This document shows positions 6,796-13,914 of a stretch of DNA of 14,992 bases, in pieces. Each line of letters begins with the position of its first letter. Position 1 is the first letter of the stretch. The position numbers and the translations under genes were made by a program. This DNA comes from JADLFV01 sp964471555 (GTDB taxonomy: Bacteria > Planctomycetota > Phycisphaerae > Phycisphaerales > Phycisphaeraceae), in contig CAYYGM010000111.1 in the NCBI GenBank assembly GCA_964471555.1, positions 1 to 14,992 on the forward strand. The letters run 5' to 3'. The notes beneath the pieces are model-generated. The model ran no database searches. It was not told the origin of the DNA and was given only the letters and a program-made list of their open reading frames with translations.

Positions 6796-8085
6796 ATGAA
6801 ACACGGCCGCACCTGTGCTGGATTTCTGTTGGCTCTGTTGACGTTGTCGTCCGCGCTGCGCGGGCAGCAGGTGGTGGTCATGCCGCCGACGGGCGAGGCG
6901 GCCGCGGGCCAGCCCAAGGTGTACGTGCAGTTGAGCCGGGACGGTCAGCCGCTCAGCGGGCTGTCGGAGTTGTCAGGTCTGATGGATGATCAACCGACAA
7001 AAGTGCCGTACTTTTCCGCGTATCTGGACACTGGGGCCAGCGCCGTGGTGATCTGCGTGGAGACAGCCCAGCGCTTTGGTTTGGCGGTGTTGCCCGATGC
7101 GGTCTATCACGAAGCAGCCCTGCACGGAAGCACGGCCATGCACGTCAGTGATGTGTACACCCTGAGCCTGGCGGACTTCACAGGCGCGCTGGATGCAACG
7201 CCGGGACAGTTCACGCCGGTGCTGCAACAGATGAGAACGCAGGTGACGACAACACCGATGTCGGGGTTGCTGGCGATGATGGGCGAGATCAACGTGGTTG
7301 GCGTGCCGGGCATGGCGCGTCTGGTGGTGGAGGTCGATCCGCAGGTCAAGACAGGTGCCGATGAAGCGCAGATGCTCAAGGAACTGGGGGAAGAGTTGAA
7401 CCTGGGCGTGGACCTGTCGGGCCTGGCCCAGTTGGACAGCATGCTCGGCGGCGGCGCGTCGGTCCGGCTGCACCCGATGGGTTACGTGCCTGCTCATGTG
7501 GATCACGTGCTGCCGCTGACATTGCGCTGGTTCAGCCGATTGCAGAATCCCGACGATCACGGCCCCAAGCCGACGTTAGCGCCGAACCCCATGCTCGTCG
7601 GCGTCGAAACGCATACCGATACTTCCGGGGGTGGCACGTTCACTGGCGACTGGCTGCTGGACACCGGCGCTGCGGCCAGCATCATCAGCACCAGACATGC
7701 CCAGGCCCTGGGCATCCTCGATGCGGCCGGCAACCCGACGCGCCCTTCCACCTTCTCGCTGCCGATTGGCGGCATCGAAGGCAACGTCAGCTCACCGTCC
7801 GGCTACGTACTCGACAAATTGCGCGTGCGCACCGCCAATGGCATCGTGCTGGAATGGCGCAACGTGTGCGTGCTGGTTCACGACGTGGGCACGACATTGG
7901 ACGACGGCAGCGAAGTGGTGCTCGACGGCGTGTTCGGCATGAACCTGCTGCTGCCGAGCATGTCCGGCATCGGGCTGGGCTTTCCCACCTCGATGAACGA
8001 AGGCCCCGTGCGCCGCTTCTGGATCGACCTGCCGGGAAGGCGGATGATGATCGAGATGGGGCAAGCTGGTGGAACGGGGAAATAA
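6796..8085 (+). CDS. Exported two-lobed aspartyl protease-like protein (two DTGA motifs)
   Basis: The protein has 429 residues. Residues 1-23 form a signal peptide (MKHGRT, a hydrophobic core, then SSALRG before QQ). Two catalytic-type motifs are visible: YLDTGAS (Asp78) and LLDTGAA (Asp289). Each is followed by a hydrophobic strand (AVVI, ASII) as in pepsin/retropepsin-fold proteases. Each half also ends in a V-x-G-V-x-G-M-type strand (near 168-173 and LDGVFGMNLL toward the end), consistent with two tandem protease lobes in one chain. Eukaryotic pepsins pair two DTG lobes, whereas bacterial and retroviral forms usually carry one. The gene starts 7 bp after the URO-D stop, with GGGGTGA overlapping that stop as a weak ribosome site, so translation is probably coupled. 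Activity and substrate are not known. Confidence 0.75.
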   Translation: MKHGRTCAGFLLALLTLSSALRGQQVVVMPPTGEAAAGQPKVYVQLSRDGQPLSGLSELSGLMDDQPTKVPYFSAYLDTGASAVVICVETAQRFGLAVLPDAVYHEAALHGSTAMHVSDVYTLSLADFTGALDATPGQFTPVLQQMRTQVTTTPMSGLLAMMGEINVVGVPGMARLVVEVDPQVKTGADEAQMLKELGEELNLGVDLSGLAQLDSMLGGGASVRLHPMGYVPAHVDHVLPLTLRWFSRLQNPDDHGPKPTLAPNPMLVGVETHTDTSGGGTFTGDWLLDTGAAASIISTRHAQALGILDAAGNPTRPSTFSLPIGGIEGNVSSPSGYVLDKLRVRTANGIVLEWRNVCVLVHDVGTTLDDGSEVVLDGVFGMNLLLPSMSGIGLGFPTSMNEGPVRRFWIDLPGRRMMIEMGQAGGTGK

Positions 8086-8090
8086 AAGCA

Positions 8091-8212
8091 ACCGCGGATG
8101 AACGCGGATAAACTTGGATCAGGCATTTAACCACGGATAGACACGGATCAACACGGATTCCAAACAGAAGCTCAATCATCGGGCATCCGTGCTCATCCGT
8201 GTCCATCCGTGG
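8091..8212. repeat. CACGGAT intergenic repeat cluster with a large inverted repeat
   Basis: A 28-bp arm made of three roughly 10-bp CACGGAT units (8131-8158) is mirrored by 8185-8212 (ATCCGTG units) with 25 of 28 positions matching and a 26-nt loop. A decayed direct copy of the same triple unit lies at 8091-8119. T-rich sequence follows the right arm (about 8216-8226). It fills the 135-bp gap between convergent genes, so it may serve as a bidirectional terminator. Such CACGGAT/ATCCGTG repeats recur between genes in planctomycetes. Confidence 0.7.
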
Positions 8213-8220
8213 CCAGTATT

Positions 8221-8811
8221 TTATTTCTGATTCAACTCCCACAACTGCGGGCGGGAGGTGGACACGGCGGTGCAGCCGGCTGCGCGGATGTGTTGCACGT
8301 GTTCGGGGGTGCGGATCAGGCCGCCGGCCAGGATGGGGATGTCCAGGTCGCTGAAGTTAGTGATCACTTCAGAGGCGGCGATGCCGGGCAATAGTTCGAT
8401 GGCCTCGGGCCGAATGTGACGGGCGACGTGGATGCCGCGATCGACGGCCCGTGAGTCCTGGAGGAAGATGCGCACGATCGCCTGCAGGCCGAGGTTGTGG
8501 GCGGCTTGCACCAGGTGATGGCGGGTGGTGATGATGCCGCGGATCAGCGGACGATTGCTCAGATAAGTCAACGCCGCTTCGTCAGCCGAGAGCCCGGCCA
8601 GCAGGTCGAGGTTCAACAGGATCGGCTTGTGGCGGGTGATGGGGTGATCGAAGGCACTGAGCACATCATCCAGTTCGGCAATGCTGCCACCCTGCAGGAA
8701 GATCATGTCGGCAGCCTCAAGCACGGGACTGATGGCAGCCGAGTCCCACAACACGGGAATGACCGGGCGGGTCAGGTGCAACGGGGTGGGGCGCTTGGGG
8801 GATGTTTTCAT
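8221..8811 (-). CDS. glpP: Glycerol-3-phosphate-responsive antiterminator GlpP
   Basis: The protein has 196 residues. The sequence follows the B. subtilis GlpP pattern along its whole length: an N-terminal RPVIPVLWD segment, NLDLLAGLSADEAAL, GIITTRHHL, LQAIVRIFLQDSRA, IELLPGI, IPILAGGLIRTPEHV and a closing AVSTSRPQLWEL. In Bacillus, GlpP bound to glycerol-3-phosphate binds leader RNA of glp genes and prevents termination at an intrinsic terminator. Here it is transcribed away from a glp-like operon whose first gene is preceded by just such a terminator. No clear Shine-Dalgarno sequence lies before the ATG (the upstream bases read CTTCACCGCC), so the transcript may be weakly translated or leaderless. 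Expected to be cytoplasmic. Family identity is strong; RNA targets are inferred. Confidence 0.9.
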   Translation of the reverse strand: MKTSPKRPTPLHLTRPVIPVLWDSAAISPVLEAADMIFLQGGSIAELDDVLSAFDHPITRHKPILLNLDLLAGLSADEAALTYLSNRPLIRGIITTRHHLVQAAHNLGLQAIVRIFLQDSRAVDRGIHVARHIRPEAIELLPGIAASEVITNFSDLDIPILAGGLIRTPEHVQHIRAAGCTAVSTSRPQLWELNQK

Positions 8812-8916
8812 GGCGGTGAAGTTGCAGCGAGGCGAGAGAAGTCAGGAACGGAGGACCAGGGAGCAAGATTGGTGCCGAAGTCCCAAAAATAACGCCGCTC
8901 ATTGCGTAAAAAGTTG

Positions 8917-8945
8917 TTGTATCAGGCTTTGTTGTGAGCTATGCT
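8917..8945 (+). promoter_or_regulatory. Candidate promoter of the glycerol-phosphate operon
   Basis: TTGTAT (8917-8922), 17 bp, TATGCT (8940-8945). This predicts a start near 8952 and a leader of about 85 nt running into the terminator at 9006-9037. Both boxes are imperfect, as expected if activity also depends on another factor. Confidence 0.35.
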
Positions 8946-9005
8946 ACAGGGACAGCATACACCATTTTCAGCAAGCCGATTCATCAGAGCCAGAGACAAA
9001 GAGAA

Positions 9006-9037
9006 GGCTCCGCGGAACAGGCCGTGGAGTTTTTTTT
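9006..9037 (+). terminator. Intrinsic terminator abutting the HAD start codon; probable GlpP-controlled attenuator
   Basis: CTCCGCGG (9008-9015) pairs with CCGTGGAG (9022-9029), one G-T wobble, 6-nt loop AACAGG, followed by eight Ts (9030-9037) that run straight into the ATG at 9038. The 5' flank AAGG (9004-9007) can extend the stem into the T-tract. The only ribosome-site candidate for the HAD gene, GGAG (9026-9029), is part of the 3' arm, so the hairpin would both end transcription and hide the ribosome site. Upstream, GAGCC (8987-8991) can pair with GGCTC (9006-9010), a short alternative helix that would break the terminator. With glpP encoded divergently next door, antitermination by GlpP is the natural reading. 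Confidence 0.75.
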
Positions 9038-9847
9038 ATGCGCTCAACCGAACCTCAGGCCGTGGAACAGAACGTCCGCCGGCGCCTGGGCCGATTGCGG
9101 CACATCGTGCTGGACATGGACGGCACGATCTACGCCGGTTCGCGGTTGTTCCCCTTCACCCTGAAGTTTCTGTCCGACCTGGTTGAGGCGGGCATCGGTT
9201 ACACCTTCCTGACCAACAACTGCTCGCGCAGCGTGAGCGAGTATGTGCAGAAGCTGCGCGGACTGGGCATCGCAGCCGATGCCGACAGTCTGCTCACCTC
9301 GATGCACGCGACGGTGTTCTACCTGCGCCAACATCATCCGCGGGTCAAGCGTCTGTATGTCCTGGGCACCGGCGGGTTGAAGACGGACCTGGCGGCGGCA
9401 GGCTTCCAGATCACCGATGGTGACGGCGGCAGCGAGCCGGATGCGGTGGTGGTGGGGTTCGACACGCAGTTGACCTATGCGAATCTCTGTGCGGCCGCAT
9501 GGTGGGTCAAGCGGGGCAAGCTGTTTATCGCCACGCACCCGGACGTGTTCTGCCCGACGGATCAGCCGACGCTGCTGGTCGATTGCGGCGCGGTGACGCG
9601 CTGCATCGAGGAAGCGGCAGGGCGGCAGGCGGATGCGGTGCTGGGCAAGCCGCACGAGACGATGATTCAGCCGATCCTTCAGCGCTGGGAGCTTGTCAGC
9701 GATCAGGCGGCGATGGTGGGGGATCGATTGACGACGGATATCAGGATGGGTCAGCAGGCGGGGTTGCTGAGTGTGCTGGTATTGACCGGCGACGCCACGC
9801 GGGATGACATCGAACGCTTAGGGTTGCAGCCGGACCTGGTGGTTTAA
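9038..9847 (+). CDS. HAD-superfamily subclass IIA phosphatase (NagD/AraL-like)
   Basis: The protein has 269 residues and is cytoplasmic. HAD motifs are complete: motif I DMDGT (nucleophile Asp26, acid Asp28), motif II TNN (59-61), motif III Lys204 in LGKP, and motif IV GDRLTTDI (Asp229, Asp234). The long insert between motifs II and III is the IIA cap. The family dephosphorylates small phospho-metabolites, including sugar phosphates (AraL) and glycerol phosphate or phosphoglycolate in relatives. As first gene of a glycerol-phosphate operon, a glycerol-phosphate phosphatase role is the leading inference. The start at 9038 is chosen because the conserved domain begins about 22 residues later and GGAG lies 8 bp upstream. 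Longer in-frame starts would run through the promoter and terminator. It ends 50 bp before glpD. Confidence 0.85.
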   Translation: MRSTEPQAVEQNVRRRLGRLRHIVLDMDGTIYAGSRLFPFTLKFLSDLVEAGIGYTFLTNNCSRSVSEYVQKLRGLGIAADADSLLTSMHATVFYLRQHHPRVKRLYVLGTGGLKTDLAAAGFQITDGDGGSEPDAVVVGFDTQLTYANLCAAAWWVKRGKLFIATHPDVFCPTDQPTLLVDCGAVTRCIEEAAGRQADAVLGKPHETMIQPILQRWELVSDQAAMVGDRLTTDIRMGQQAGLLSVLVLTGDATRDDIERLGLQPDLVV

Positions 9848-9897
9848 GACCTGGAGCATTTGGGGCGTCTCATCGCGCAGTCGAGGGGGGCGGCGCG

Positions 9898-11406
9898 ATG
9901 AGCACCCCGGATGCCAAGCGGACGCGAATGATCGAAGCGGCGCAGGAACGGCCGCTGGACTTGCTGGTGATCGGCGGTGGCATCGTGGGCGCGGGCGTGG
10001 CGCGGGACGCCGCGATGCGCGGGCTGCGCGTGGCGCTGGTGGAGCAGCACGATTTCGCCTTCGGCACCAGCAGCCGCAGCACACGCCTGTTGCACGGCGG
10101 GATCCGCTACCTGCAGCAATTTCGTCTGGGACTGGTGCATGAAGCGAGTGTGGAAAAGCGGGTGATCGCCCGCATCGCGCCGCACCTGGCGGAGCCGATG
10201 CGCTTCATCTATCCGGTGTACGAGCGCGATCGCTATTCCATGTGGCAGATGCGCATCGGGGTGAAGGTCTATGACCTGCTCAGCGGCGGGCGCAACCTGG
10301 GCCGCTCCGATGCGGCGGGCACGGACGTCGTGCAGCGCTGGCTGCCGAAGATCAATGATGAGCAGTTGCGCGGCGCGGTGCGCTATTACGACGCGCTGAC
10401 CAACGACGCCCGGCTGGTGCTCGACAGCCTGCGCTCGGCGGCACGGCATGGCGCGACCGTGCTCAACTACATGCCGCTGCTGTCCGCCGAGCGCAGCGGG
10501 GATGTCTGGGTCTGCCGGTGTCGTGACGAAAACGACGGCAGGGAATACGATCTGCGGGCCCGTTGCGTGGTCAACGCCACCGGTCCCTGGGCCAGCCACT
10601 GGCAGCACAGCGGTCTGCAACTGCGGCCGTCCAAGGGCGTGCACCTGGTGGTCGATCGCAGTCACCTGCCGGTGGACGACGCGGTGGTGGTCAGCGAGGG
10701 CAAGCGGATTCTGTTTGTCATTCCCTGGGGCGAGCGCTTGATCCTGGGCACCACGGACACCGATTACCAGGGCTCGCTGGAAGATGTGCGGGCGGAGCCG
10801 GCTGACGTTTCCTACATCCTCAACTCGGTCAACACCGCTTTCAAAGGTCTGATGCTGAGCGAGGGGGACATCATCAGCCACTGGGCGGGCCTGCGTCCGC
10901 TGATTGCCGACAGCAAGGGGACGCCGTCGGACATTTCGCGTCGGCACGTGATCCTCAACGGCCAACCGGGTTGGTGGGACATTGCCGGCGGCAAGCTGAC
11001 CACATACCGCCTGATCGCCGAGCAGGCCCTGGACCGCATCGTCAAGCGCGAGAGGTTCAAGGCTGGACCGTGCCTGACAGCCAGGCAACCGTTGCTGGCC
11101 GGCGGTCTGACCGATACGTACAGCGGCATCCTGCCTCCGCCATTGTCAGAAGATTCGGTGATTTACTATTGCACGCACGAGTGGGCGCGCACGCTCAGCG
11201 ACGTGATGATCCGCCGCACAAGCTGGCATCATTACGTGGAAAGCAAGCAGGAGGCGGCCAGATGGGTCTGCCACTGGATGGGCAGCCTGCTGGGCTGGGA
11301 CGACCAGGAACGAGCCGCCCAGTACCAAGCCTATCAGCAATTCACGTCGCTGAGCGATGTGCCGCCCAACCGTGCGGGCCAGGTTGAAAGTCTGCATCAC
11401 GGATGA
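9898..11406 (+). CDS. glpD: Aerobic-type glycerol-3-phosphate dehydrogenase (FAD)
   Basis: Oxidises sn-glycerol-3-phosphate to dihydroxyacetone phosphate, passing electrons to the quinone pool at the membrane. The protein has 502 residues, the usual length. The FAD-binding Rossmann motif GGGIVGAG is at 26-33, followed by the diagnostic FGTSSRSTRLLHGGIRYL segment (55-72) and the substrate-domain motifs VVNATGPWA and PSKGVHLVV. GTTDTDY and GGKLTTYR near the second half complete the DAO fold, and a C-terminal GlpD helical domain follows. The ATG has a strong purine-rich ribosome site (GAGGGGGG, 9883-9890) 7 bp upstream. Its stop overlaps the next start (ATGA), so the two are translationally coupled. 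Confidence in identity is high. Confidence 0.95.
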   Translation: MSTPDAKRTRMIEAAQERPLDLLVIGGGIVGAGVARDAAMRGLRVALVEQHDFAFGTSSRSTRLLHGGIRYLQQFRLGLVHEASVEKRVIARIAPHLAEPMRFIYPVYERDRYSMWQMRIGVKVYDLLSGGRNLGRSDAAGTDVVQRWLPKINDEQLRGAVRYYDALTNDARLVLDSLRSAARHGATVLNYMPLLSAERSGDVWVCRCRDENDGREYDLRARCVVNATGPWASHWQHSGLQLRPSKGVHLVVDRSHLPVDDAVVVSEGKRILFVIPWGERLILGTTDTDYQGSLEDVRAEPADVSYILNSVNTAFKGLMLSEGDIISHWAGLRPLIADSKGTPSDISRRHVILNGQPGWWDIAGGKLTTYRLIAEQALDRIVKRERFKAGPCLTARQPLLAGGLTDTYSGILPPPLSEDSVIYYCTHEWARTLSDVMIRRTSWHHYVESKQEAARWVCHWMGSLLGWDDQERAAQYQAYQQFTSLSDVPPNRAGQVESLHHG

Positions 11407-12326
11407 ACCATCGCCTGTGGCAAGGCGTGTTGGTATTTGGGGTGCTCGGTTCGGCTGGTTGTGCCGGCCAACCGGTTGCGCTGACCGCGCCGCAGTACAT
11501 TCCCATGAAAGACTTCGTCATCCAGTCCCATCGCGGGGCCGGCAAGCTGCTGCCGGAGAACACGATGTTGGCTTTCGACTACGGCTGGAAGCACGGCGTG
11601 GTGCCGGAGGCCGACCTGCGCACCACGCGCGACGGCGTGATCGTGGCTTTCCACGACAACAACTTCAAGCGACTGGTCAAGGATGCGCCGCCCCAGTTGG
11701 CGGACAAGGGCATCGAGGATCTGGACTATGCCCAGGTCGCGGAACTGGACGTGGGAAGCTGGATGGGTGATGCGTATGCCGGCCTGCACGTGCCGCGGGT
11801 CCGCGAGTTGTTCGCCGCCATGAGCACGCATCCGCAACGCCGACTGTACCTGGACATCAAGAACGTGGACCTGACGGTTCTGGCCGCGATGGTCAACCAG
11901 TACGGCCTGGCGTCACGGGTGATCCTGGCCTCGAAGTATCACGACCTGCACGCGCAGTGGAAGAAGCTGCTGCCGCAGTCCAACACCCTGCAGTGGATCG
12001 GCGGCACGCCGGAGCAGATCGCCCGGACGGTGCAGGATCTGCGCGACATCGACTTCGCGGATCTGACCATGCTGCAGGTGCATGTGCATTACAATGTGCA
12101 GGCGGCAGACCCGTTTACGCCTTCCTCGCAGTTCATTCGTGATTTGGCCGACGAACTGCGGGGCAAGGGGATCATTTTCCAGGTGCTGCCGTGGGATGTA
12201 CACGAGCCGGAGGTTTATGAGAAACTGTTGGATCTGGGCGTGGCGTCTTTCGCCACCGATTACGTGCAGGCGACGGTGGATGCGGTGAAGCGGTACTATC
12301 AGGAGCACGAATCGAGCGTGCCATGA
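11403..12326 (+). CDS. Glycerophosphodiester phosphodiesterase, probably exported
   Basis: Hydrolyses glycerophosphodiesters (deacylated phospholipid headgroups) to glycerol phosphate and an alcohol. The protein has 307 residues. The N-terminus is a signal peptide with a lipobox-like GSAGC (Cys20), so it may be a lipoprotein, although position -3 is Ser rather than Leu/Val. GDPD motifs are intact: HRG (43-45) then PENT (51-54), EAD (69-71) with the metal/catalytic acids Glu69 and Asp71, and FHD (83-85) with the second catalytic His84. Later segments LYLDIKN and the closing GVASFATDY fit the TIM-barrel family. It overlaps glpD and the next gene by 4 bp on each side. Acting outside the membrane, it would supply glycerol phosphate to the cytoplasmic enzymes; no transporter is visible in this window. 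Confidence 0.9.
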   Translation: MNHRLWQGVLVFGVLGSAGCAGQPVALTAPQYIPMKDFVIQSHRGAGKLLPENTMLAFDYGWKHGVVPEADLRTTRDGVIVAFHDNNFKRLVKDAPPQLADKGIEDLDYAQVAELDVGSWMGDAYAGLHVPRVRELFAAMSTHPQRRLYLDIKNVDLTVLAAMVNQYGLASRVILASKYHDLHAQWKKLLPQSNTLQWIGGTPEQIARTVQDLRDIDFADLTMLQVHVHYNVQAADPFTPSSQFIRDLADELRGKGIIFQVLPWDVHEPEVYEKLLDLGVASFATDYVQATVDAVKRYYQEHESSVP

Positions 12327-13669
12327 ACATGACAGCGACGCAGATGGACGGCGATCTGAAAGCTGCCCTGGCGGCAGCGACGGATACGGCCGAACTGCGG
12401 GTGGGTGAGGGAGTCAACGCAGAGGTTAGTGCAGCATTCGCTCGACACTTCGCCGGTTGCAAGGCCGTGGTCGTCGCCGACAGCAATACCTACAAGGCGG
12501 CTGGGCAACAGGTGCAGGCTCAACTGCAACGCGACGGCCTGGCGGCGGGCGAACCGCTGCTGCTGGTCGATGACGATCTGTATGCTGAGTACGGCTTCGT
12601 CGATTGCGTCCGGGAGCAACTGCAAACAACGCAGGCCATTCCGGTGGCGGTCGGCTCGGGCACCATCAACGACCTGGTGAAGCTGGCAGCTTACGAGTGC
12701 GGGCGCAGCTACCTCTGCGTGGCCACCGCCGCTTCGGTCGATGGCTACACCGCCTACGGGGCATCGATCACATGTGACGGCTTGAAGCAGACTTTCTTCT
12801 GTCCCGCCCCGCGCTGCGTGCTGGCCGACCTGGACGTGATCGCCGCGGCCCCGATGGAGCTGAATGCCGCAGGCTACGGGGATCTGATGGCCAAGGTTCC
12901 CGCCGGCGCCGACTGGATCGTGGCTGACCTGATGGGCTTCGAGGCGATCGATGCGCGGGCCTGGGCCATCGTGCAGGGACCGTTGCGGGCAGCGCTGGAC
13001 GATCCCGGCGGCGTGGCCCGTGGTGATCGACAGATGCTGGGGCGTTTGGTGCACGGACTGATGAGCAGCGGCTTCGCCATTCAGGCCCATCGCAACTCGC
13101 GTCCGGCTGCGGGAGCGGAGCACCAGTTCAGCCACCTGTGGGATATGCAGCATCACACACACGAAGGCTCGACGCCGCTGCACGGTTTCAAAGTCGCGGT
13201 CGCCACGCTGGCCAGCGTGAAGCTGTACGAGCAATTGTTGGCCGACGATCTGGAGACACTGAAGATCGACTATCTCTGTGCCCGTCAACCGGGGCGGCAG
13301 CAGCAGATCGACAAGGCGCGAGCCGCCTTCGACACACCCGAGCTGAGCGAACTGGCAGCGCAGGAAGTAGCCGCCAAGTTCCAGACCGGCGATCAAATGC
13401 ACGATCTGCTGACCCACCTGGTGGAGCGCTGGCCGATGCTGCGTCAGCGCCTGCGCGATCAGTTGATCGAGAGCAAACTCATGGCCGCCATGTTGCAGAC
13501 GGCCGGTTGCCCGGTCAGTCCGCTGCAGATCGGCATCGACGCCCTGCGCATGCGGCGAAGCTTCCACCAGGCCCGGCTGATCCGCAATCGCTTCACCATT
13601 CTTGACCTGGCGTACATGACCGGCCGCTTCGATCGCTACCTGGATGCCGTGTTCCGCCTGCCGTGGTGA
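12323..13669 (+). CDS. egsA: sn-Glycerol-1-phosphate dehydrogenase (AraM/EgsA family)
   Basis: Interconverts sn-glycerol-1-phosphate and dihydroxyacetone phosphate with NAD(P). This is the archaeal-type stereochemistry, known in a few bacteria such as B. subtilis (AraM/EgsA). The protein has 448 residues. The nucleotide-binding GSGTIND lies at 111-117, followed by TAASVDGYTAYGAS (135-148). Predicted metal ligands are Asp187 (in GYGDLMAK), His267 (AEHQFSHLW) and His287 (PLHG). The adjacent AGADW (194-198) is also family-typical. A C-terminal helical domain is complete. The start overlaps the phosphodiesterase stop (ATGA). In this operon it probably works catabolically beside GlpD, covering the other stereoisomer. 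A biosynthetic role in making G1P for ether-type lipids is the alternative, but no GGGP/PcrB-like synthase is in the window. Confidence 0.9.
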   Translation: MNMTATQMDGDLKAALAAATDTAELRVGEGVNAEVSAAFARHFAGCKAVVVADSNTYKAAGQQVQAQLQRDGLAAGEPLLLVDDDLYAEYGFVDCVREQLQTTQAIPVAVGSGTINDLVKLAAYECGRSYLCVATAASVDGYTAYGASITCDGLKQTFFCPAPRCVLADLDVIAAAPMELNAAGYGDLMAKVPAGADWIVADLMGFEAIDARAWAIVQGPLRAALDDPGGVARGDRQMLGRLVHGLMSSGFAIQAHRNSRPAAGAEHQFSHLWDMQHHTHEGSTPLHGFKVAVATLASVKLYEQLLADDLETLKIDYLCARQPGRQQQIDKARAAFDTPELSELAAQEVAAKFQTGDQMHDLLTHLVERWPMLRQRLRDQLIESKLMAAMLQTAGCPVSPLQIGIDALRMRRSFHQARLIRNRFTILDLAYMTGRFDRYLDAVFRLPW

Positions 13670-13691
13670 GGTGGTTCCGCAGTTACCTGCC

Positions 13692-13720
13692 ATTTGAGAA
13701 ATACCTCAAATCTAATATTT
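13692..13720 (+). terminator. Terminator hairpin of the glycerol-phosphate operon
   Basis: ATTTGAG (13692-13698) and CTCAAAT (13705-13711) form a perfect 7-bp stem with a 6-nt loop, 22 bp after the stop codon and followed by AT-rich sequence with a TTTT run (13718-13721). The stem is AT-rich and therefore weak, so confidence is moderate. Confidence 0.45.
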
Positions 13721-13768
13721 TCAATAATTTATAAATTTTAATCCAAGGCGCCATCCGCGCGATCTTCA

Positions 13769-13802
13769 CCTCTGCCGGGAGCCAATTTCCCTAGCAGTGA
13801 GG
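13769..13802 (+). other. Imperfect hairpin in the gap before the regulator gene
   Basis: CCT (13769-13771), CTGC (13772-13775) and GGGA (13777-13780) pair with TCCC (13788-13791), GCAG (13794-13797) and AGG (13800-13802), with small bulges and a 7-nt loop. It has no T-tract and lies upstream of the regulator promoter. Its role is unknown. Confidence 0.3.
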
Positions 13803-13843
13803 CTGTAACAGGCACCACTGGGGAGATATTTCTACTTTTGTGT

Positions 13844-13874
13844 TTGACAATCAAAAATAAACGATTACTATCAT
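13844..13874 (+). promoter_or_regulatory. Promoter of the GntR/LacI-type regulator gene
   Basis: A perfect -35 box TTGACA (13844-13849) is followed by TACTAT after 16 bp (13866-13871), or TATCAT after 19 bp (13869-13874). The surroundings are AT-rich in an otherwise GC-rich window. The predicted start is near 13880, leaving a short leader to the GTG at 13915. Confidence 0.6.
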
Positions 13875-13880
13875 TTTTGA
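13851..13880. promoter_or_regulatory. Palindromic operator candidate overlapping the promoter
   Basis: TCAAAAAT (13851-13858) and ATTTTTGA (13873-13880) are exact inverted 8-bp arms separated by 14 bp, 22 bp centre to centre (about two helical turns). They flank the -10 box. This suits a dimeric repressor blocking its own promoter. Autoregulation by the adjacent regulator is inferred. Confidence 0.45.
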
Positions 13881-13914
13881 CGGAACTCATCACCGTTCTG
13901 TCCCGGAGGTTCAT

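Noticed and set aside
8091..8212. Possible CRISPR-like repeat array
   Set aside because: Units are about 10 bp, variable and in both orientations, with no unique spacers of regular length; they form an intergenic inverted repeat instead.
9844..11088. Long minus-strand open frame opposite glpD
   Set aside because: Low-complexity His/Gln/Ala/Val-rich translation with no family motifs, fully covered by a confidently identified gene.
12299..13693. Long minus-strand open frame opposite the glycerol-1-phosphate dehydrogenase
   Set aside because: Same reason: composition-driven antisense frame over a clear enzyme gene.
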